Below are positions 1-9,736 of a DNA stretch of 64,000 bases, piece after piece. The number at the start of each line of letters is the position of its first letter. Position 1 is the first letter of the stretch. This DNA is from Pogostemon cablin (lineage: Eukaryota > Streptophyta > Magnoliopsida > Lamiales > Lamiaceae), in NCBI GenBank assembly GCA_023678885.1, contig CM043009.1, forward strand, positions 16,423,117-16,487,116. Direction: 5' to 3'. The translations under genes were made by a program, and so were the position numbers. The notes under the pieces were generated by a model, which saw nothing but the letters and a program-made list of their open reading frames with translations, was not told the DNA's origin and searched no databases.

Positions 1-548
1 TGAATAAATGGGTATTTATACCCCTTGGGAAACTTCTAGAAGTTTTTGGAAATTTTCTGATCCCAGAACCTACACGGCTCGTGTGCAGCACATGGCCACA
101 GGGGTGGCCGTGTTGTGTCTTCTGATGCTCGCACACGGCTTCCGCTTACAGACCGTGTTTGGTACACGGCCCGTGTTCCTGCACACGGTCTATTTTCTGC
201 ACACGGCCATAGGGGTGGCCGTGTAGCGACTTCTGGTGATGGAGCACAGCCATTTCTTACAGGGCCGTGTTTGGTACACGGCCCGTGTACTTGCAGTCCT
301 GTTTCTCCTTCACTGTTTTGGCTCTTTCTCCCTCGTTTCAACTCCAAATTGAGATCCGCTTTTTCCTACGTCTTTCTTATATAATACATTTCAACTCCCC
401 TTGTTTTGGCTCCTTCACTGTTTAAGCTCATTCACACACATTTCAATAAAAATATAAAACACAACCAAATAGAATACAAATACGAATAAAATAATACGAA
501 AATATACATAAAAAGACAATAAAATCTAGGTGAAAATATCACTCATCA
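1..548 (-). repeat. Partial LTR, Athila-like family A (3' LTR of an element running off the left edge)
   Basis: The segment matches the right part of the 1610-bp solo LTR at 17719-19328: the opening 'ggtatttatacccct' block, the ACACGGCC-rich block and the closing 'gaaaatatcactcatca' are shared. It ends in CA at 548 and is followed at once by a polypurine tract read on the minus strand, so it is the 3' LTR of a minus-strand element whose remaining LTR (about 1.06 kb by comparison with the solo copy) lies outside the window. Bases 70-300 hold repeated ACACGGCC/GGCCGTGT dyads. The open frames here are by-products of that block. Confidence 0.8.
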
Positions 549-561
549 CACTCCCAAACTT
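549..561 (-). other. Polypurine tract of the family A element
   Basis: Read on the minus strand this is AAGTTTGGGAGTG, directly abutting the LTR start at 548. A purine run next to the 3' LTR primes plus-strand cDNA synthesis in LTR retrotransposons. The analogous tract of the element at 50-56 kb (52056-52068) has nearly the same sequence, which supports the reading. Confidence 0.7.
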
Positions 562-1269
562 AAAGTGTTGTGCGTCCCCGAACAACGAAAATGATAAAAC
601 AAGGGGAGTGATGTTCACCTAGGAAAAGACTAAATGAACTTAAGTAATAACACATAAATAACAATAACAATTACAAATCATGCTAAGTCATCCTACAACA
701 TTAAAATCATAACATAAGAAATTAACAAGTTCAATCACAAGAGGATAAAGTGTAATATAGTCCCTTTTAGGTTATCAATTTCACTCAACACTCTTTAAAG
801 TATGGTAAATCAACACTCATTAACCGATTGGCTCGACTCGCTATAAGCGTGCTCGTAGACTACATTCGCAAACTGTCAAAGTTTCAATTAATGATCAAAA
901 ATATCTTTAATTAGGATGTAATGATAGGCTCTTTGGTAGGGTAGGAAGAAGATGGATATTAGTGACTAATCAAGTGTAAGTAATCAAAGAGATGACCAAT
1001 TTCTCCAACTTCTTCACTTCTCTTTCTTCCTTTATTATCTTTTTAATCACAAGTCCTAATTATCAACTTTCTTTAGATTGAGCTTCTTTCAACACATGAT
1101 TCCTTCTTCGAACCTTTAAGTACTTGAGCATATTATTATTGCTTTGTTCATTTTTTTTGTTATGAGGTTGCATGTCCATTCTTATTTGTGCTCTTTTCAT
1201 CCTTTGTCTACTTGTTTACCATTTTCTTTTTCTTTTTCTTTCTTATCAAACCTTTTTAGCTACCATCTC
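562..1269 (-). other. Non-coding 3' internal region of the family A element
   Basis: No credible gene. The stretch resembles, in layout and in short blocks, the internal region next to the polypurine tract of the element at 52.07-53.1 kb (for example the 'ttggctctttggta'-like block near 925-940 versus about 52440). It is AT-rich with pyrimidine-rich runs near 1010-1260. It is probably the untranslated 3' part of an Athila-like internal domain. Confidence 0.5.
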
Positions 1270-1412
1270 CTCAATCACTCACACAAATAGAATACAAATA
1301 CGGATAAAATAATACGAAAACACATATAAAAAGACACTAAAATCTAGGTGAAAATATCATTCATCAATAGATATCCTTCATACTTGGGGATTAAAATTAT
1401 GTGTTAAGAAAA
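1270..1412. repeat. Chimeric LTR-end fragments: family A end (1270-1357) joined to an inverted family B U5 end (about 1362-1412)
   Basis: 1270-1357 repeats the terminal bases of the family A LTR (compare 470-548 and 19250-19328). It is followed by a piece that is the reverse complement of the family B LTR edge at 3612-3660 ('acttggggatta...gcccatca'). The family B piece is therefore in the opposite orientation to the intact family B LTR 2.2 kb away. This is a rearrangement junction and not a normal 3' LTR. Confidence 0.65.
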
Positions 1413-1749
1413 TGCCCATCAGTATCTTTGTCTTAGGAATTCCCCATTCATCACGTACAAACTTCTCGGCTCTCAATCTCTTCACTCTTTCCTATTTCTT
1501 CTCCACTATAAGCTTAGTATTATGCCCCTTGGATGGTACTGGAGTAGCATCAACATCAGGTAAAGCATTCTACGCAGAAAATGGTACTAAACGAGATGGT
1601 TTGACCTCGGTTCGATCATGGGTACTGGTCAAACTAGGTGTGTAGTGGTCGAACCGGCATCAGAAAATTCGACATCCTTTGTACAGTTCAGTTCGACCAT
1701 GGTTCGACCTTCAGGGTTGGTCAAACCAGGGTTGGGTTGGTCGAACTCG
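1413..1749 (-). other. Decayed Athila-like internal sequence with TCGAAC-type repeats
   Basis: Between the LTR fragments and the recognisable gag there is no intact frame. From about 1605 the sequence carries many GGTTCGACC/GGTCGAACC-type words, the same motif found in the family B LTR (10055-10345 and 58115-58255). It is probably the spacer between gag and protease of the same element. No protease or reverse transcriptase motif was seen. Confidence 0.4.
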
Positions 1750-3503
1750 ACATCAGAGAATTCTGGATATGATGGTTCGATCTTCAGGGTTGGTCGAACA
1801 AGGGTAGTGTTGGTCGAACTGGCTATCTGATCTCTCCGGAGGATGCCCAGGTCCTTGGTTTGACTTAGGAAGTATGGTTCGACCTACTGTCTTGGTCGAA
1901 CTCTGGTCGAATCGAGCTTCTGGAGCTCTAGAATTCATTTCTAGCATCATCGGTCCCTCATACTGTGCTCCAGACCTTAACGTGATGGCGTGGCACTCTT
2001 TTAGGTTTGTAATGCTTTTAGATGGGAACTTTCCCTTCTCTACCATTTTGGTCTATTGATTCACATTCCCAGCCATCTGCCCCATCAATAACGTCAAGTC
2101 CTTCATCTGCTTAGATATATCCTCATGATTTTTATCTATTTTTGCTTCCAACTTTACCTCTAGACAATCCACTCTAGCATCATTCCTTACCATGTATATG
2201 TTCACCGTGTCCTCAAAACTAGGTTTTCCTTCTTCGACTTAGCCCCCGGATCAACACCAACGAGAGGTAGTACTGCTACATTAGGATTACTCCATGAAAA
2301 TTCTGGCATCCTTGGTTGTTGATAATTAACAGGGGGACCACGATTATTGAAGTTCCCTTGATAATTCTGGTTTCCTTGATTTTGGAACGTATTTCCTTGA
2401 ATACTTTGACCCATGGCGTAGTTTGCCTCTTCTAATTCCTCTTGGCTAGCTCCTTCATTACCAACATCTTGCTGCAAAATTGGTACTCGCAGTGCTATAT
2501 CAGTAATCTGCTTTTGCTGAGACTCAAGTAACTTGTTGATATTAGCCAAACTAGAGACGATATCATCTTCTCTACTCGACTTAACCATGGTGTGCTCAAC
2601 CTGCACTACTTTTTCAAGAACATAAGTGCCTCTCACTCTATTAGTTGGTCAATCTCTTGAATTCATCGAAATATCCTCAAAGAGCTTTTCGGCCTCAACG
2701 GATGTCTTTGTACGTAGTGCTCCATTAGAAGAAGCATTAAGTAACACTCTAGAATCACAATCCAACCCATTCTAGAAAATACTGATGCATTGAGCTTTAG
2801 ATAGCCCATTTTGTGGACACTTTCGAAGCATGTCCTTGAATTTATCCCAAGCCTCATGAAACTTCTCTCCACTACCGATAGCAAATTGATTGATGTCTTA
2901 CTTCATCCTAAACATCTTGGAAGATGGTATGTATCTCTCCAAGAACTTCAATTTCAATTGCTCCCAGGTAGTGCATTCAGCAGCATTAAGAATATCGTAC
3001 CAATCTCTCGCTCTTTCAGTAACAGAGAATATAAAAAACACAATCCTCCTCAAATCCTCATTATCTCCTGCGCTCTTTTGTGTGCGTGCATACCCTAGGA
3101 ATTTATTCAGATGCTGTTGAGGATCTTCAAAGGTTCCCCAAGAGAAAGGGCTCCTTTCTATCATGTTGATCAGAGCAAGGTGAATATCAAGATCCGCATC
3201 ACCCCCTCTTGCTCCTAACAGCCCCAAGTTGCCTTCTCCGTTGTTCTTGAAGACTTTACGGATGGCAAAATTATTCGAATTTGCCCTTTCTTGGGCCATG
3301 TTGACTACTTCTGCTTCCGACTTATCTCTGGTTGCAGCTTCAATCGCTTCTGAGTTCAGCACGTCAATTTCAACTCTTAGATTAAGAGCTTCAGTTGGTT
3401 CTACGTTCTTATTCTTCTTCTTCTTTGCCTTCTTCTTCCTCGACGATGCACTAATTTCTAGATTAAAATGAGCTAATGTTCTTGCCTTCGATCTAGTGTG
3501 CAT
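1750..3503 (-). pseudogene. Athila-like gag polyprotein, broken
   Basis: The frame opens at 3503 and is broken into at least three frames (3503-2898, 2884-2663, 2636-2202, then 2046-1753). The N-terminal part has the plant Ty3 gag core, with WGTFEDPQQHLNKFL, then RARDWYDIL and WEQLKLKFLERY. The middle part is Q/N-rich, ending in a FSWSNPN-like motif. The last part carries KECHAITLRSG, a signature of Athila gag-pol. Gag forms the virus-like particle. The start lies 85 bases downstream of the tRNA-Asp primer site, as expected for a minus-strand element. The last segment is peculiar because its FDQ-containing codons are written with GGTCGAAC-type dyads. No downstream pol remains. Confidence 0.8.
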
Positions 3504-3587
3504 AAACCTAAGAAAAATAAGCGTAAATTAAAGACAAGAATAAATAGTCTCAATTAAACTAGAAATAATAAATTAATAATTATGCCG

Positions 3588-3605
3588 TCCCCAGCAACGG
3601 TGCCA
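3588..3605 (-). other. Primer-binding site, tRNA-Asp type
   Basis: The minus strand starts TGGCACCGTTGCTGGGGA. Plant tRNA-Asp ends in CCCCGGCAACGGCGCCA, so 16 of 18 bases pair. A 6-base spacer (3606-3611) separates it from the LTR edge at 3612. tRNA-Asp priming is characteristic of Athila-type elements. The two mismatches are both transitions and suggest decay. Confidence 0.85.
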
Positions 3606-4498
3606 AGAACTTGATGGGCATTTTCTCAACACACAATTAATCCCCAAGTATAAAGGATGTTATTGCAGCGTAGATAAGCGATCAAGTGATTATCGAACCC
3701 AATGGACATATTATTATCAATCTAATTAAAATCTAACTTATTACGACTATGTTGGTAATAAATTTGTGGAATAATTAATTAACTACAAAATAAATAATTT
3801 AAATAGCAAGTAAAATAAATAAGCAGTAGAGATTAAACGAAAGTGAATAAGTAAGAAATTAGATAGTCCTTCGGGCTATTCAATTTTACTCATTAACTTT
3901 CCTTCCGTGTATCAATGTCCGACTCTGCCTTGTGGAGTATGGACGCATCACTAAACCATGCAAATCTACTTTTTAGAAAAAAGTAAATAAGCGTGTGACA
4001 CATGTGAATATCCTTGGAGCAAGAGATATAATTCACCCCCTTTTCTAGGTACTATCAGTATTAATTATTTCCCATGCACTAAGTACTCTAACCTGATATG
4101 ATCTCCCTTTATTGGTACTATGAAGTTATTCTCTTTGTCATACTTATTAACTCGAATAAGATTCAATTAATAAGTATTTATATAAGATAGTTCTAATGAG
4201 ACTTCGGAGCCCCTTCACTTAGAATTATAACATGTAATCCTGCTCAGCAGTGAACACACTCAATCAATAATCAAGATATGTATTCAGACTCTACATAACA
4301 ATTAATGATGCACAAAACAACTCTGAGTATGAATTTAAAAAGCATAGTATTATATAAAATAAACCACAAGTAGTGTTGTACGGAGTATACAAATGGAAGT
4401 TCAATTAAATCATAAAACTTTCATAAACCCTAGAACTACCGAAGCGGTTCTAGCCCATGATTGATAGAAGAACAATCATGGTAGTTGGATAGATCTTA

Positions 4499-4774
4499 TG
4501 ATGTGGCGTGTGATGGCGAGTCCACCCAGCCGGGGCCACTGCTCGTGTATCGTCGTCGCAGGCACCGGGTTGGGGGAGAGTGCTAGTGGACTTATTATTA
4601 TTATTATTATAATTACTATGGATTAGTTGGGCCCGTATGTTTGGGCTTAGGGTTAGCTTGCTATTTAATCTCTATGATGTACTCTCTTTTGGATTATTAC
4701 CAAAAGTATTGAATTGTGGAGCCGTATCTGGCTATTGGCAAACGAGTTCTTCGTTTGATTCCTGAGTGCTAACA
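4499..4774 (+). repeat. Chromovirus 5' LTR
   Basis: Begins TGATGTGGCG after the TCTTA duplication and ends CTAACA. Nearly identical to 9443-9736, with two differences at 4499-based positions that read T here and C in the right copy, both compatible with deamination. It supplies the promoter of the element in this class. Confidence 0.93.
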
Positions 4775-4839
4775 ATTGATCTGACCTGCCGGATCAATCA
4801 CCCGAGATGACGCAAACTTGAGAACAGTGACTTGACGAG

Positions 4840-5934
4840 ATGGAGAGGAAGCAAGCGGAGATGGCAGGACACCTTGGGAAGGTTTCGGAAGATCAAGACA
4901 AAATTTTCCAGCAACTATTAGCGATCACTAAGTCGATCACCAGCCTAATCGCATCGGTGGCAGGGCTGTCGATCGCGACCGCTCGGGCAGCCCCCGGTAC
5001 CACCTCTGGGTCTGGCACGGCGGTCGAGGGCTCTGAATCGGCTACGCAGTAACAGGGCCACGACACGGTGGAAATGGCAGTGGGAACAGAGGTGATGAGC
5101 GCGCACATCGTGGCCAAGCCGTCGGCGCCACCTGCAATCCCTACGCCCTCCACACTCCCAGCCTTTGATGGAACAGATCCGATTGGCTGGCTGGCCAGAG
5201 CCAATCATCAGTTCAAATTGCATCAGACTACAGAAAAGGTGAAGCTGCCGGCGGCCATGGTGGCCATGGAGGATGTGGCCCTCTATTGGTTAACATGGAT
5301 GGAGACCCGGAAGCCCGACATGACTTGGAGTGAATTCGCTGAGGCCCTGATTGGCCATTTTGACTCGCGTTTCATAGGAAGCCCCTATGAACGCTTGTCC
5401 TTCGTCCGGCAGACCAAATCAGTGGAGGAGTACATAACAGTGTTTGTGCAACTGGCAAGCCAGGTGCCAGGTCTTAGCGACAAACACTTTTTGGGTTATT
5501 TCATGGCCGGATTGTCTGATGAGACCCGCAATTGGCTCCGCCTCTTGCGACCACCAGATCTACAGACGACAATGGAGTTGGCCCGAGATGTTGAATTCAG
5601 CTTTGGGGCATCAGGCGGTGGCTATTCCGTGAGGCCCCCGGCTAGTTCCTTCGGCCGAGCCTCGTCGTCCACACGATTCTCGACGTCGGCAAGCCCATCC
5701 TTCATGCCCGGTGGAAGATTCAGCGGCTCGTCGACCGGGTCATCGGCGAGTTCAGCGCCGAGGCCCTCCTTCCGTGGGTTGCCAGGCCGATCAGCCACGA
5801 TGGGCAGTCTTCGGGCCCTACCCATTTCGGCGGATGACCCCGCAAGAGATGTCAGAGCTGCGCGCCAAGGGGCTTTGTTTCCGTTGCAAGAAGACGTTTG
5901 GTCCTGGGCATCAATGCCCCATGCGACAGTTTAA
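4840..5934 (+). pseudogene. Chromovirus gag, broken
   Basis: Frame 1 starts at ATG 4840 and is interrupted by TAA at 5050-5052, then continues to about 5800. There the true frame shifts, because the zinc finger lies in another frame. The core contains PAFDGTDPIGWLARA and the tryptophan-rich retrotransposon gag domain (ALYWLTWME, then WSEFAEALIGHF). An S/G/R-rich linker leads to the nucleic-acid-binding finger CFRCKKTFGPGHQCP, at about 5877-5920 in frame 2. Gag packages the element RNA. The early stop and the frameshift before the finger mean no full Gag can be made. Confidence 0.88.
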
Positions 5935-7201
5935 TGTGTTGGTGGCTGAGGAGGACGAACCGCTGGATTTGCATCACTTCGAGTACCATGGGGATGCCGA
6001 GATACGCGACGGAGTGGGGATGGAGGATGTGCCTACGGTATCGGAGTCGGAGGAGGGTAAGAAGGCAGTGCTGCCTATGTATTCAATGGCGGGGATCACG
6101 GGCCCGCATACCATGCGCATGGGCGGAGTGGTAAGGGGTTGTGGCGTCACCATTTTGGTGGATAGTGGGGATAGCCACAACTTCGTATCCCAGGCATTGA
6201 TGGAGAAGCTTAACCTGAAAGTTAACAAGTCGAATCAGTTCGGGGTGCAGCTTGGTGATGGACGGAGGTTGGTGTCAGAGGGGATATTTCAGGATTTAGG
6301 GCTCGGGATTGGCAACTACACGGTAGAGGCTGATTTCCATGTCTTTCCGCTAGGGGGAGTCGACGTGATATTGGGCATGGCTTGGCTGGCCACTCTGGGC
6401 GAGATGCGTGTGAACTGGGCCACACTGACAATGCAGTTCGGCCGGGGTGATGGCGGTGAGGTGACTCTAAGGGGAGACCCGGCTCTGTGCAGGGGTCCCA
6501 TTAGCATTAAGAAGCTAGTGCAGGTGGAGGATGTGGAGTTATGGATTTTGGTGGCGGATGGTGCTTTGCCGAAGGGGTTAGATCCGGATTCTGAGGAGGT
6601 CGCAGCTGTGCTGTCACGTTTTGGGGCCGTGTTTGGCATGCCAGTCAGGCTGCCCCCGGCGCGCGATGCAGAGCACCGAATTGACCTAATACCGGGTACC
6701 GGACCGATTTCAGTGAGACCGTATCACTATGGCCAGGTACAGAAGGATGAAATTGAGCGGTTGGTCGCCGACATGCTCTTGGCTGGTATTATCCAACCGA
6801 GTTCCAGCCCTTTCTCTAGCCCAGTACTGCTCGTCAAGAAGAAGGATGGAAGTTGGCATTTCTGTATTGACTATCGGGAGCTCAATAAGGTGACAGTGCT
6901 GAATAAGTACCCGATACCGGTCATCCAGGAGATGTTGGATGAACTGTCGGGCGCGGTGATATTTTCGAAGATTAATCTCCGTTCAGGGTATCATCAGATC
7001 CGGGTGATGGCGAGTGATATCCATAAAACTGCTTTCCGAACTCATAGTGGGCATTATGAGTTCCTGGTGATGCCATTTGGTCTTACCAACGCCCCGGCAA
7101 CTTTTCAGGCGGCCATGAATGAGTTAGTCCGTCCTTACTTGCGAAAGTTTCTTTTAGTGTTCTTTGATGATATTCTGGTTTATAGCAGGTCTTGGCAGTA
7201 G
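5800..7201 (+). pseudogene. Chromovirus protease and reverse transcriptase, broken
   Basis: Frame 2. The aspartic protease active site reads LVDSGDSHNF. Reverse transcriptase motifs follow: SSPFSSPVLLVKKKDGSW, then FCIDYRELNKVT, FSKINLRSGYHQIR, MPFGLTNAPATFQ and FFDDILVYSRSW. The motif A aspartate (normally KIDL in this family) is asparagine, so polymerase activity should be lost even without the stops. The frame ends in TAG at 7199-7201, where glutamine would fit. About 60 bases on, a slip in an A-run near 7262-7269 moves the reading to frame 1. Confidence 0.9.
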
Positions 7202-7269
7202 CATAGGGAACACCTGGCAACAGTGTTGCATGTTCTGCAGGAGAATCAGTACAAGACGAATAAAAAAAA

Positions 7270-8370
7270 TGCTCTTTCGGTTGCCGAAGGGTGGAATACT
7301 TGGGACATATCATCTCCGGCGCGGGGATGGAGATGGACCCTTCTAAGGTGAAGGCGGTGGTGGAGTGGCCGCAGCCCGGGAGCATTCGTGATGTTAGGGG
7401 GTTTTTGGGCCTGACGGGGTACTATCGCCATTTCGTCCGCGAGTATGGGGTGTTGGCACGGCCTCTCACGGCGTTATTGAAGAAGGCGGCTCCAACCCCT
7501 TTTACGTGGTAAGACGCAGTCGATGGGGCATTCCGAAAGTTGAAGGAGGCCCTAACATCTGCCCCGGTTCTAGCCATGCCCGATTTTAAGAGGCATTTTG
7601 TGATGGAGTGTGACGCTTCTGGAGTCGGAATTGGCGCAGTGTTAATGCAAGAGGGGAGGCCATTGGCCAACTTTAGTAAGTCATTGGCAGATAGAACGCT
7701 CACCAGATCAGCCTATGAACGTGAGATGATGGGGCTGGTTTTGGCAATTCAACACTGGAGGCCGTATCTGATGGGTCGGCGATTCACCGTCCGAACCGAC
7801 CACAGCAGTTTGAAGTATTTGTTGTCATAAAAGATTGTGACACCTTCTCAGCAAGTTTGGGTGGCAAAGTTACTGGGCTACGATTTTGTAATCGAGTATA
7901 AGCCGGGAGCGGCTAATTCAGCCACGGATGCTCTTTCTCAAAGAGGAGAAGGGGGTCCCTTGTTAGCGCTCAGCAGTGCCAGTTGGGGTGAGTTGGCGGA
8001 TGTGCTATCCGAGCAGTCAGGGGATGAGTTTGTGCAAGGAGTGATGCGCGACCTTCAGGCTGATCCGATCAGTCACGTGGGTTACGAAGTGGTCGGCCGG
8101 AAGCTATACTATAAGGGGAGGATAGTGTTGCCCTCTAATTCCGCATGGGTTCCTAAGTTACTTGAGGAGTTTCATGATACGCCTATGGGGGGCCATGCGG
8201 GGGTCCTGTGGACTTATAAAAGGTTGGCAGCCAGTTTTTTCTGGAAGGGGATGTTTCAGGCAGTAAGGGATTATGTGGCTAAGTGTTTGGTTTATCAAAA
8301 GGCAAAGTATGAGTCGCTATCATCGGCGGGTCTGCTGCAGCCTTTGCCCATTTCAGAGTTGGTGTGGTAA
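7270..8370 (+). pseudogene. Chromovirus RNase H and start of integrase, broken
   Basis: Frame 1. The RT connection (YLGHIISGAGMEMDPSKV) is followed by the Ty3 RNase H block MECDASGVGIGAVLMQ and VRTDHSSLKYLL, then YKPGAANSATDALSQR. The integrase zinc-binding region (TPMGGHAGVLWTYKRL, ending in CLVYQKAK) follows. Stops at 7510-7512 (TAA), 7828-7830 (TAA) and 8368-8370 (TAA) do not change frame, so the reading resumes immediately after each. The expected second cysteine pair of the integrase HHCC finger reads CLVYQ rather than CxxC, another likely lesion. Confidence 0.88.
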
Positions 8371-9530
8371 GATATTTCGATGGATTTTATCACATCACTC
8401 CCTAAGTCATAAGGTTGCACGACGATAATGGTGGTGGTGGACCGATTGTCAAAGTATGGCCACTTTGTCACCATGAAAGGGGCCGTAACGGCGAGATCCA
8501 CGGCTGAAGTTTTCACGAGGGAAATTGTCCGCCTTCATGGGATTCTGGGATCCATTGTCAGTGACCGCGACCCTATATTTGTGAGTGCCTTTTGGAAGGA
8601 GCTGTTTAAGATGTCCGGGACTCATCTCAAGTTCAGCTCAGCTTATCATCCGGAGACTGATGGGCAGACGGAGGTATTGAATCGGGTGTTGGAAACTTAC
8701 TTGCGTTGTTTTGCAGGGGAGCAGCCGAGGAGATGGGTGAATTGGCTGCCTTGGCCTGAATATTGGTACAATACAGCCTATCAAACTGCAGCCCAATTCA
8801 CTCCTTTTGAAGTAGTTTATGGGCGGCCACCCCCGACGCTTCAACGGCACCTGTAGGGAGAATGTCGGGTAGCGGCTGTCGCCGCTTTGCTCCAGGGGCG
8901 TGAAGCTATGTTGTCGCGTTTAAAAGAGAACTTAACGCTTGCAAGGGAAAGGATGGTGCGTTTCGCTAACCGTCGCCGTCGTGATGTAAGTTTTGGGGTT
9001 GGTGACCGTGTGTTTGTAAAGGTGAAGCCTTATCGGCAGCAGTCATTGGCGTGAGAGCTCATCACAAGCTCACGGCCAAGTTCTATGGGCCATTCACTGT
9101 GGAGAAATGCATTGGACCGTTGGCTTATCGCCTGGAGCTTCCACCGGCGAGTCGTATCCATCCTGTCTTCCACGTCTCGCAGCTCAAGCGCGTAGTTGGT
9201 GACCATCCTGTGGAGGCCTCTTTGCCCGAGTCCTTGGCGCTGCCCGAGACTCCGGTATTTGAGCCTGAAAGGGTGTTGGCAAGGAGAATGGTGAGCAAGG
9301 GGGCTGAGCAGAAGGAAGAGTTGTTGGTGAAGTGGTTGGCTCAGCAGGAGGAGGACGCCAAGTGGGTAACGTTGGAAGAGTTTCGTCAGCAGTTTCCTTG
9401 GTTCAACCTTGGGGACAAGGTTGATTTTGAGGAGGAGGGAGTTGATGTGGCGCGTGATGGCGAGTCCACCCAGCCGGGGCCACTGCTCGTGTATCGTCGT
9501 CGCAGGCACCGGGCTGGGGGAGAGTGCTAG
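8371..9530 (+). pseudogene. Chromovirus integrase core and chromodomain, broken
   Basis: Frame 1 carries the integrase core: VVVDRLSKYGHF, then SIVSDRDPIFVSAFW and YHPETDGQTEVLNR. The D-D-E positions look kept in the second and third blocks. Stops lie at 8410-8412 (TAA) and 8854-8856 (TAG). A shift near 9050 moves to frame 3, which carries the GPF block (FYGPFTVEKCIGPLAYRLEL) and a chromodomain-like tail (RVLARRM..., ELLVKWL, WVTLEEFRQQFP). Chromodomains steer chromovirus integration toward particular chromatin. The final stop is at 9528-9530, inside the 3' LTR. Confidence 0.88.
9429..9442 (+). other. Chromovirus polypurine tract inside coding sequence
   Basis: The purine run GAGGAGGAGGGAGT directly precedes the LTR at 9443 and also encodes the E-E-E-G stretch of the integrase tail. 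A dual-use tract is expected when pol overlaps the 3' LTR. Confidence 0.7.
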
Positions 9531-9736
9531 TGGACTTATTATTATTATTAGTGGACTTATTATTATTATTATAATTACTATGGATTAGTTGGGCCCGTAT
9601 GTTTGGGCTTAGGGTTAGCTTGCTATTTAATCTCTATGATGTACTCTCTTTTGGATTATTACCAAAAGTATTGAATTGTGGAGCCGTATCTGGCTATTGG
9701 CAAACGAGTTCTTCGTTTGATTCCTGAGTGCTAACA
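9443..9736 (+). repeat. Chromovirus 3' LTR
   Basis: TGATGTGG...CTAACA followed by TCTTA. It differs from the 5' LTR by two transitions and an 18-bp duplication of an ATT/GTGGACTT unit around 9536-9560. The last 88 bases of the pol frame lie in its first third. Confidence 0.93.

Larger units (their letters stand above)
4499..9736 (+). mobile_element. Complete Ty3 chromovirus with both LTRs, coding region dead
   Basis: The LTRs are 4499-4774 (276 bp) and 9443-9736 (294 bp), both TGATGTGGCG...GTGCTAACA. The target duplication TCTTA is at 4494-4498 and 9737-9741. The LTRs differ by two substitutions and an 18-bp duplication of an ATT-rich/GTGGACTT segment in the right copy. Internal order is gag, CCHC finger, protease, reverse transcriptase, RNase H, integrase and chromodomain, which is the Ty3 chromovirus order. 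The pol frame runs into the 3' LTR. Seven in-frame stops and about three frameshifts break it. I did not recognise the primer-binding site just after 4774. Confidence 0.93.

Noticed and set aside
70..300. Possible CRISPR-like array of ACACGGCC words
   Set aside because: Units are short, in both orientations and irregularly spaced, with no constant repeat-spacer pattern, and the block recurs inside another LTR copy.
115..384. Open frames on both strands across the first 400 bases
   Set aside because: They run through the ACACGGCC dyad block of an LTR; GC-rich repeats remove stop codons by chance and no protein motif is present.
5050..8856. Recoding of TAA/TAG as glutamine in the chromovirus
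   Set aside because: The host is a plant nucleus with the standard code; neighbouring host genes use normal stops, and C-to-T deamination explains the pattern.
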